This document shows, piece after piece, positions 55,232 to 64,000 of a stretch of 64,000 nt of DNA. This DNA is from Cudoniella acicularis (lineage: Eukaryota; Ascomycota; Leotiomycetes; Helotiales; Helotiaceae): the NCBI GenBank assembly GCA_013054445.1, contig JAAMPI010000100.1, positions 1-64,000 on the forward strand, in the 5' to 3' direction. The translations under genes and the position numbers were made by a program. Below the pieces are notes generated by a model. That model was not told where the DNA came from. It made no database searches and worked only from the letters and a program-made list of their open reading frames with translations. Within the stretch, counting starts at the first letter, position 1. Every line of letters starts with the position of its first letter.

Positions 55232-58200
55232 ATGGCGCCGGCCGGAGGAGGAAATATCAAGGTGGTGGTGCGAGTGCGGCCGTTCAATGGCAGAGGTGCG
55301 TCTACGTTTTATATCCAGTTCTTGGAGAGCCTGCCCTTGGTTTCCCCCTTTCAGTACTAACTCCCGGTGTAGAACTCGATCGCGGAGCAAAATTGATTGT
55401 GCAGATGAAAGGGTCCCAGACTGTCCTTATCCCACCACCCGAAGCCGAAGAACGTAATCGATCTGGGAAAGGGGCCAAAGATGGGGGACAGAAGGTCTTC
55501 GCATTCGACAAATCATACTGGTCTTTCGATCGCTCTGATTCCCACTACGCAGGCCAGGACGATCTACACAATGATTTGGGAAAACCCTTGTTGGACAATG
55601 CATTCCAAGGATACAACAACTGCATTTTTGCTTATGGTCAGACTGGTTCCGGAAAATCATACTCTATGATGGGATATGGATCCGAAGCAGGAGTTATACC
55701 CAAGATTTGCCAGGACATGTTCGAGCGAATTGGCGATCTGCAGCAGGACAAGAATTTAAGATGCACGGTGGAGGTATCATATCTGGAGATTTACAACGAA
55801 CGTGTTCGAGATCTGTTGAATCCTTCAACAAAAGGAAATCTGAAAGTCAGGGAACATCCGTCTACCGGTCCATACGTCGAGGATTTGGCCAAACTAGTGG
55901 TTAGCAGTTTCAACGAAATTGAGCACTTGATGGATGAGGGAAACAAGGCTCGAACAGTTGCGGCGACAAACATGAACGAAACAAGTAGTCGAAGTCATGC
56001 CGTTTTCACCCTTACGCTTACGCAAAAGAGGCACGATGTCGAAACAAATATGGCCATGGAAAAAGTTGCCAAGATCAGTCTAGTAGATCTTGCTGGATCC
56101 GAGCGTGCAACGTCAACTGGTGCCACTGGGGCTCGCCTGAAGGAAGGTGCTGAAATCAACAGATCATTGTCTACGCTTGGTCGAGTTATCGCTGCTTTGG
56201 CCGACTTGTCAGATTCCAAGAAGAAGAAGTCGGGGAAGGCTGCAAATCAAGTACCATACCGTGACAGTGTTCTTACCTGGCTCTTGAAGGATTCTCTTGG
56301 AGGCAATAGTATGACAGCAATGATTGCAGCAATCAGTCCAGCAGATATAAATTTCGACGAAACTCTGAGCACGCTCAGATATGCCGACAGTGCGAAGAGG
56401 ATCAAGAACCATGCTGTCGTGAACGAGGATGCAAACGCCAGGATGATTCGGGAGCTAAAAGAGGAGCTAGCCACCCTCCGAAGCAAGCTCAGTGGTGGTG
56501 GAGGAGGTCCTACGGAAGAGGTCTATGCCGAGGGTACGCCGTTAGACAAGCAAATCGTTAGCATTGTGGCACCTGATGGCACTGTCAAGAAAGTTTCAAA
56601 AGCAGAAATAGCAGAGCAACTCAACCAAAGTGAGAAGCTCTATTCGGATCTTAACCAAACATGGGAACAAAAATTACAAAAGACCGAAGAAATCCACAAG
56701 GAGCGAGAAGCCGCCCTGGAGGAATTGGGTATCAGCATTGAAAAGGGATTTGTGGGGTTACACACCCCGAAGAAGATGCCGCATTTAGTCAACCTGTCTG
56801 ATGATCCTTTATTGGCTGAATGTTTAGTTTATAACCTGAAGCCCGGCACAACAACGGTTGGAAATGTTGACACAAATGCTGCGCACTCTTCTGAGATTCG
56901 GCTCAATGGCAGTCGAATATTGCACGATCATTGTACATTCGAAAATGTTGACAATGTTGTAACCCTTGTGCCAAAAGAAGGTGCAGCTGTGATGGTCAAT
57001 GGCAAACGAATTTCCGAAGCCAAACGTTTGCGGAGTGGCTATCGTGTTATCCTTGGGGATTTTCACATATTTCGTTTTAACAATCCCACGGAAGCACGCG
57101 CCGAGAGAGCTGAGAGTTCCCTTAGGCATTCAATAATCGCGAGTCAAATGCAGGACTACGACAAAATTTCGCCCTCTCCCAGCCCAAGGCCCGGACATGA
57201 AAGAACTATAAGTAAGGCTGCTTCTGAAGTTGATTGGGAAGGTAGTCGACCGGATTCCCCAATGCCATTTCAACGTGGCCGAGACTCGGATTGGTCTTTT
57301 GCGCGCCGAGAGGCAGCCTCGGCGATCCTGGGAACCGACCAGAAAATATCAGGTCTTACTGACGAAGAGCTCAATATCTTATTCGAAGACGTCCAGAGGG
57401 CGAGAGCAGAACGGGCAGAGAGGAATATGGATGATGACTTAGATTCAGTTACCTCGTACCCGATCCGAGAGAAGTACATGTCCAATGGAACGTTGGACAA
57501 CTTTTCCCTCGATACGGCGTTGACGATGCCGTCGACGCCAAAGCAAGGGGAGGTCGAAGACAAATTGCGAGAAGTCAGAGAGGAGATGCAGATTCAACTG
57601 GACAGGCAAAAGGAAGAATACCAAGAACAACTCAAATCAGCAGAGACTGCGAATGTCGAAGTGGAAGAAATCAAAAAAGAGAAAGCACGCATGGAAGAGA
57701 ATCTGCGGGAAGTGAAGGAAGAAATGCTTCGACAATTAGAGACCCAGCGAAAAGAGTTCGAGGAACGTTTGCAGCAGATCTCCCCTGCGAAAACAACATC
57801 CGAAGGCCCTGCCCCATTAACTGACCGGGAGGTGTCGATCGCCCGTAAGGTCGTCGCGCATTGGAGGGGGCATAGATACGTACGCATGGCCGAAGTTGTT
57901 TTGCAATCTGCTGCCAATCTCAAAGAAGCACAGATCATGAGCCAGGAAATGGAAGAGAGCGTTGTCTTCCAATTTACGATCATCGATGTTGGCCACGATT
58001 TGTGCTCGTCGTACGACATGGTTTTGAAATGGAATATCTGGCGAAGGTGACGATCTTTACCTAGAAAACGCCATCAAACCTTGCGTGGGTGTTCGGGTCA
58101 TTGATTACAGAAGCAGTGTGGTACATCTTTGGAGTTTAGAAAAGCTTCAAGAGCGAGTGAGGTTGATGAGGCAGATGCATCAATACATGGACCGGCCGGA

Positions 58201-60172
58201 GTACCTCCAACACTTCCGACTTGATAATCCGTTCGTGGAAACCTGCATGCCTCAGTACACGCACGTTGGTGACGTTGACGTTCCTCTCGCAGCTGTCTTT
58301 GAAAGCCGCGTACAGGACTTCAGCCTCGACGTACTTTCACCATACACCTCACACGCCATTGGAATCATTAAATTGTCATTGGAACCGTCCTCGGCCAGAG
58401 CTCCTTCAAGCACTCTGAAATTCAATGTAGTCATGCATGATATGATTGGGTTTGCGGAACGTGAAGGGACCGACGTGCATGCTCAACTCTTCCTGCCTGG
58501 CATATCTGAGGAAGGCGGCGTCACCACCACCCAGATGATCAAGGATTTCGATGAAGGGCCGATCCGGTTTGAAAGCGTCCACAGCATGAGTGTTCCAATG
58601 TTTGGTCCTATGGATGCCTCATTGCGCGTTGCAATATTTGCCAAAGTTTCATCGATGCATCTCGACAAGCTGCTAAGCTGGGACGATATGCAAGACCACG
58701 GGCCCCGGCCAAAACAGAAGAGGAAGAACGCACGCATCGCAGAGTCCCAATTCTACACGGAAGAAAAACATGATGTATTTGCCAGAATTCAAATCCTCGA
58801 GCTTGCAGAAAATGGTGAATACATTCCTGTTGAGGTCATTCAGACAAGCGATTTGGATAAGGGGTCATTTCAGCTCCACCAAGGACTTCAACGCCGCTTG
58901 GTGGTAAATTTGACGCACAGCTCTGGGGATGCACTACCGTGGCAGGATGTTTCGTCTTTACGGGTTGGTCGGATACAACTCATCGACCATGTTGGGAAGA
59001 ACCCGGACCTTAGTTCTCCTACCGCCGAAATTCCTCTTCAACTCGTCACAAAGCCTGTGGTCAAAACGAATCCAAATGGTACCAGCAATGTGACCATGGT
59101 TGGCCAGTGGGATTCCAGTGCTCATGCTTCATTGCTGCTCGATCGAGTGACTGCGGACAAATACAAAGTCCAAATGTCAATACTGTGGGATGTTACATCC
59201 AATAAACTTGCAGAGCCTATGACGTTTTGCATGGATGTTTGTTCCCAGATACTCTCTCGATCATACGTGCGTTCCACGTCGATGTTTGCATCATTATGGC
59301 AAAGCGTCCGGATCGTTCACTCCACCAGCGGGATTTTCTCCATTTCGGTGCGACCATCACCTGTCAAACGTGCTGGTGATCTCTGGCGTATGAATACGCA
59401 AAATGACTATGTCAAGGGAGAAGAGGCCTTGATAAATTGGACACCCAGAGGTGTGTCATTGATTCATGGCTACATTGCCGCGAAGAGGCACAAACAGCGA
59501 TTAGCAGATCTCGAAGCCGCAAAACCTCTTCTGACCAGGATTGATTTTTCTCCGAATCCTCCAACAAATGACGCTGATTTGGATTCCCCTACGGAAGAAG
59601 ATATCTCCGAGCATCAAAAATCATTACTCCAGAAATACCTCAAACTCTGGCATCTTTGTCACAATCCTACAACAAGTATCCTCACACCTTCAAATGTGGA
59701 GCCGCCATCAAATGGGGTGTCGACACCCCCTCCTGTTCAACCATCGTCCCCCAACCTCCTTGCCACCCTCTCTCTTATTCACAAAAATCCAGAGATCTTG
59801 AAGGGTGGCTATCTCCTCACACCATCCGTAGACAGTACACGCTGGGTACGTCGGTTTGTGGAATTGAGACGGCCATATCTCTACATGCATTCAGTACCAG
59901 ATGGCGAGGAAGTTTGCGTGGTGCCTTTGAGGAACAGTCGTGTCGATCATCAACCTCAGATTGCAAAACTGCTTCGGAGAAATGACGGCACGAGAGGCAG
60001 AGCTGGGGAGAGGGACGAGGAAAAGGTTTTTGCTGTCTACGGCACAGACAACACTTGGCTGTTCAAAGCACGCAGCGAGAGGGAGAAAGTTGAATGGATC
60101 TTCAAAATCGACCAGAGTTACTTTGGGAATGGTGGATCATCTGGAGGTAGTGGTAGTGGAAGTGATGTGTGA
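55232..60172 (+). CDS. Kinesin-3 (UNC-104/KIF1-type) motor, with one apparent frameshift
   Basis: Microtubule plus-end motor that carries endosomes and other vesicles in fungal hyphae (UncA/Kin3 family). Exons are 55232-55295 and 55373-60172. The motor domain opens with NIKVVVRVRPFNGR and has P-loop GQTGSGKS at 110-117, switch I NETSSRSHAVF, switch II DLAGSE and the kinesin-3 lysine-rich loop KKKKSGK. An FHA domain (about 505-590; SSEIRLNGSRILHDHCTF) and coiled coils follow. The KIF1B-like stalk, a DUF3694-type region and a C-terminal PH domain (GYLLTPSVDSTRWVRRFVEL) complete the usual order. The reading is continuous except near 58025, where one extra base (TTTTGAAATGG instead of the expected Asn-Gly codons of VLNGISGEGDD) shifts the frame. 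Removing one base gives 1620 aa, the family length; unshifted, translation stops at 58050. The start follows AAAATGGCG. Confidence 0.9.
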
Positions 60173-61509
60173 TGATATTTTTGAATTTTGAGAACCGACG
60201 TTGTTGATCGAGAGTTGCGAAGATGAAAGCATTGAAGGTGTTTTTGGATAATTCTTGTGGGATATTAATGACGGGCAGCGTGTTTCCTGCGATCTTGTAT
60301 GAGTATATGATACCCATGTTCCGATATATTATACTATACTACTGTAGTAGCGTCTTTCTTTTGTTTAGACGGATGGATCAACGGGCGGAATCTGGCGTAG
60401 GCCTCGCGAGGTGTTTGTTGGTGGCGGCTTGATGCCGTGGGTGTATGATGTGGAATTGATAATACTATTGTCAATCACTTTCTTCTGTGTTGGTGTTGCA
60501 TGGTTTGTTACCCTTGGCTCGAATGTGTCTTTACGTGGCAAGTGCCTCTTTACCTGCATTGCTCTTTTCGAATTTTTTTGCAACACGTAAGACATAATGT
60601 AACATCACTTGAAAAAGAAAAGCTTGAGAGAGCAAACGTAGCCAATGATACAAGTTGAGAGGATAAATTGGCTTGCCATTGCTTTCAAATTTCAATGGGT
60701 TCTGGCAGTAGTGGAGTGATTGCTCTAGGCAAGCACCCAAGTCGCAACTCGCAACGATAGCGACAGCTGCAATGCCCTTCAACACGAATGCTCCCATTTT
60801 GTCTCTAGTCTCTGGTCTAGATTGGACAATGTCTTATCGATTGGCCGCGCATAGTTTCGCAATCCAAAATCGTCACATGTGTCTTTCAAGATCTTCGCTT
60901 ACGCCCCTTGTGCAATTCTCATGCAACAGCACATCATCGACTTTAGTAAGCAACCAAAACATCTTCCCCCTCTAACACCCCTCAACCTAACCCAAATTGT
61001 CACCACGCACCAGTCAATGGTCTCCCTATCTTCGAAGCTCCTGCAGTCGTCGCGCCTTGGATTTCGGGCCACCCAATTGCGGTCCCGCTATTTTCAGGGT
61101 GACCTCACGGTGCCGACACCCGTTGCTCCCCACGTTTCTTTGGCGTATTCTTGGGATAGCTTCGTGATATGACCGCCTCAGATGGGAGGCCGGAGGTCGG
61201 TGTTTTTTCTTAAATCCGTTAGGGTGCGGTTCGTGAGGGGAGAGTTACAGATGTCGTTATCGATTATGGGCCCATTTTCTGCAGATACAGTGCCAGGTAC
61301 CTGGTTCATGTCATTGACGGGGATGCGTGTTAGACATCTCCGGCATGAAGTCGTGCTTTGTGATTTGTACTGGGATTTGTTCTCGAGGGGTTAAATAGAT
61401 TGGGATCTCCCCTTCCATGAGAGTTTTTTTTCTTGATCATCATCCTTCAGCAAGGTCAAAGGCATCTCTCCAACTCACAGCACAGCAAGCAACACAACAA
61501 CAATCCAAA
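60173..61509. other. Intergenic stretch
   Basis: No firmly supported gene. A short frame from ATG 61017 has a presequence-like N terminus (MVSLSSKLLQSSRLGFRATQ), basic and serine-rich as in mitochondrial import signals, but it ends after 51 codons and is not continued. See also the small minus-strand frame at 60531-60797. Confidence 0.4.
60531..60797 (-). CDS. Small hypothetical protein, possible signal peptide
   Basis: 88 codons, no recognisable family. The N terminus is hydrophobic (VLKGIAAVAIVASC) and could be a signal peptide or membrane anchor, followed by a Cys-bearing segment and a Lys-rich end (VAKKFEKSNAGKEALAT). No intron or neighbour supports it. It could be chance. Confidence 0.22.
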   Translation of the reverse strand: MGAFVLKGIAAVAIVASCDLGACLEQSLHYCQNPLKFESNGKPIYPLNLYHWLRLLSQAFLFQVMLHYVLRVAKKFEKSNAGKEALAT

Positions 61510-62867
61510 ATGGCACCATCAGTTCAACAAATCCCGGAGGCAGTTCCAACTGTGGCTCCTGGCAAGGTCGTTGTGCCCGTCCATGAAAAGGCAACCTACA
61601 AACGTCAAATCGACGTCGAAGGGGGAACCACCACTGCCAAGGTATATCTCCATTCACATCCAAAATCAAGAACCCCACTCTAACCACCACATAGTACCCC
61701 GCCTACCTCCCAACCTGGAACCCCGCCCAAATATACCCTCCCTTGGAACCCTACACCCACGTAGAGCACGGCCTCGCCGCCGACCCCAAATTCCCCGACC
61801 TCCTCGCTGAGGGAACAAAAGTCACCAAACTAACCCCCACCATCGGCTCCGAAGTAACCGGCGTACAACTCTCCAAGCTCTCCCCAGCCGGGAAAGACCA
61901 ACTCGCGCTCCTCGTCGCCCAACGCAAAGTCGTCGCCTTCCGCAACCAAGACTTTGCCGATCTTCCCCTCCAAGAAGCCCTCGATTTCGGCGGCTACTTT
62001 GGGAGACACCACATCCACCCCACTTCTGGATCTCCTGATGGATTCCCGGAATTGCACATTGTTCACCGTTATGGACCTCCTGGATCAAGTGAATTCGATA
62101 GCTTCCTTGCAAACAGAAACAGCAGCGCCTCTTGGCACTCTGATGTTACTTACGAGGCTCAGCCGCCGGGAACTACTTTCCTCTACTTGCTTGATGGCCC
62201 ACCAGATGGAGGAGATACCTTGTTTGCTAACCAGGCTGAGGCTTATAACCGCTTGAGTGAGCCGTTGAAGGAGAGACTTCATGGATTGAAGGCGGTGCAC
62301 AGTGGGTTTGAGCAGGCGCAGTTTGGGAAGGAGAGGTCTGGATTAGTGAGAAGGGAGCCGGTTAAGAATGAGCATCCGATTGTTAGGACGCATCCTATTA
62401 CCGGGGAGAAGGCTTTGTTTATCAACCGCGGTTGTAAGTTTTGTCCCTTTTCTTTCCATCGAGATTCCGCTTTTGGCTTTGAGCGTTTTGATTGCGGGTT
62501 GCTGACTTCATATCAACAAAACAGTCACTCGTAGCATCGTCGGCCTCAAGAAGGAGGAATCAGATGCCCTTTTGAACTTCCTCTATGATCATATCAGCCG
62601 TGGTATTGATTGGCAAGCTCGCGTGAAGTGGGCTCCAGGAACGGTTGTCGTTTGGGATGTAAGTCTCCCTATCTTAACTCCTTTTCCCCTCTTTCTTTCC
62701 AATTCTATCTTTGAAAATGTGATTTGGGTATTAATTGATGGTGATAGAACCGTGTCACGGTCCACTCCGCAACGCTCGACTGGAGCACAGGCGAGAGACG
62801 CCACCTTGCTCGTATCCAGCCGCAGGCTGAGGCTCCTTATGAGACTCCTTACGTCAAGAAGGAATAA
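61510..62867 (+). CDS. TauD/TfdA-family Fe(II)/2-oxoglutarate dioxygenase
   Basis: Alpha-ketoglutarate-dependent sulfonate/taurine-type dioxygenase, 374 aa in four exons: 61510-61641, 61695-62433, 62525-62658 and 62748-62867, with introns of 53, 91 and 89 bp, all GT-AG and in phase. The iron triad is His192 and Asp194 in SASWHSDVTYE plus His341 in NRVTVHSA. The co-substrate arginine lies in GERRHLARIQ (Arg353 or Arg357). HRYGPPGSSEFDSF, GGDTLFANQAEAYNRL and KWAPGTVVVWD are typical of the fungal branch related to yeast JLP1, which releases sulfite from sulfonates. The N-terminal 50 residues are a variable lead (VVVPVHEKATYKRQIDVEG). Likely cytosolic; the substrate cannot be fixed from sequence. 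The start at 61510 has a good context (CAAAATGGC). Intact. Confidence 0.94.
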
Positions 62868-64000
62868 GGTGCTTGCCATCGAGATAGGTGCTTGGGATCG
62901 AGGTTCGAGTTTTCTTTTCAGTCGGTGACATTGCATGATGGAATGGCAGGACAGCACATATGGAATGGAAGATGAATGGATGATAGGCTTAGATTGTAAA
63001 GAGTGTGTTACATGGCGCGAGGTAGTGGTACCGTTACCTAATGACCCCTTTTTGAGAATTTTCGCTTTTACGAATCGCCATGTGAAGCCCGGTTTTGACT
63101 TGGAATGAATTGTATTGCTTCTTCGAGTTTTTAATCTCTTGCTCTCCATACTTTACCTCCTTTCCTGTCCCCGTTTTCCTGCTACTCAGAGAGACGGCAC
63201 GGAAAGGGGGGGGGAAGCCCACGGGGAACCAGTGCCGTTACACAAGAAGTAATTCGCGCAACCCGTGATTGACTGCGAAACGCAGCTCCTGCACCTACCC
63301 GCAATCATCTATCTCCATCTTTCTATTATAATTCTTACAATTTAACTTTCTATTTAGTAACCCCCTAGGTACTATCTGTATTACCTATGGCCAAGTCTTA
63401 TTAGAGCTTGAAACACCTTCTATCCCTTATAAAATCAAGAAGCATCCCATATGAAATTCTATATCTGAAAAATCTTTTTCATCCCTTGCTACCGCAAAGC
63501 CACTAATTCCTCAGCCGTCATAACGGCCCTGGCTGTACATTCGAAACCCGCGCAAACAACCGGATCATCAACCATTGTCGAGAAACGCTCGATCTGTCAA
63601 CAACCCAAATCCGGGCCTGTTTGTCTCGATTCGTATATTCTATTGTAGCCTTCGACTAATCCCCAACACAATCTACGCATTCTTGAAGTGGCAGCTCAGA
63701 GCAGTTGTCATCATTGCAATATTCTGGCAAAAGCTACTCGCATTATGATAGAAGTACTGTCTCTCGACAAAACTGTAGTCGAGGATCATTCTACTCTTAT
63801 GAAAATCGCAACTCGAGATGGCGCGGGTGTGAAAGAGTACCGTCTTGAGATTTTCACTCTTCGAGGTAAAATAGACAGCCTTAACCAGAGTCCCAGACAA
63901 TTGACGATGCACATTTTAGGAAGCCCCCTTCTATCACATCAATATTACCGTGTCCCACAAAGGTCGATCAGATGTCTGTTGCCAGGAAGGACTTCATCCG
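62868..64000. other. 3' flank and right edge of window
   Basis: No supported gene. A minus-strand frame at 63673-63912 and frames at 62589-63222 have no recognisable content. A G run (9-10 bases) lies near 63206. Confidence 0.5.

Noticed and set aside
58020..58060. Short intron explaining the kinesin frame change
   Set aside because: The only GT...AG span that could restore the frame is about 30 bp, too short for a fungal intron, and it would delete conserved residues.

Overview
This window looks like chromosomal DNA of a filamentous ascomycete (Pezizomycotina). The evidence is genes with 50-90 bp GT-AG introns, two Zn2Cys6 transcription factors, a HET-domain gene, an RTA1-like membrane protein, an AA9 copper monooxygenase, a UMTA/LaeA-type methyltransferase and a UNC-104-type kinesin. 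A member of Leotiomycetes would fit, but that is a guess. Compact exon-rich stretches alternate with AT-rich, gene-poor stretches whose coding relics carry nonsense codons at positions expected from C-to-T mutation in CpA (RIP-like decay).

Layout. 0.7-2.0 kb: FAD monooxygenase (-). 2.7-4.2 kb: decayed CBM1-expansin gene. 4.6-5.6 kb: RTA1-like membrane protein. 8.0-12.4 kb: two convergent Zn2Cys6 regulators. 14.0-15.4 kb: penicillin acyltransferase-like (C45) enzyme. 16.9-18.4 kb: decayed allantoate-permease-type transporter. 18.4-22.2 kb: AT-rich, repeat-like DNA. 22.3-23.0 kb: F-box-like, cysteine-rich gene with a frameshift. 25.6-30.1 kb: small hypothetical, secreted and decayed genes. 31.0-34.0 kb: a divergent methyltransferase/FAD-monooxygenase pair. 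34.2-38.9 kb: an arylsulfotransferase relic in two pieces with a decayed HET gene between them. 39.4-40.2 kb: AA9. 41.4-44.7 kb: YwbE-domain protein and a DHA2-type MFS transporter. 45.3-46.5 kb: repeats and a MITE. 47.3-48.6 kb: ten-exon CCHC zinc-knuckle (Gis2/CNBP) gene. 51.1-53.7 kb: decayed HExxH-protein gene. 55.2-60.2 kb: kinesin-3 with one apparent extra base. 61.5-62.9 kb: TauD-type dioxygenase.

How the parts relate. The kinesin, Gis2 and YwbE genes look like conserved housekeeping genes. The rest is accessory: plant-polymer attack (AA9, expansin relic), small-molecule tailoring (two FAD monooxygenases, methyltransferase, C45 acyltransferase, TauD), transport and regulation. I see no backbone synthase (PKS, NRPS or terpene cyclase), so no complete biosynthetic cluster is claimed. 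The most informative signals are the shared nonsense pattern in four relics, the split arylsulfotransferase, two MITE-like elements with about 30-bp terminal inverted repeats, an inverted repeat-family pair about 14 kb apart, and the isolated frameshift in an otherwise intact kinesin.
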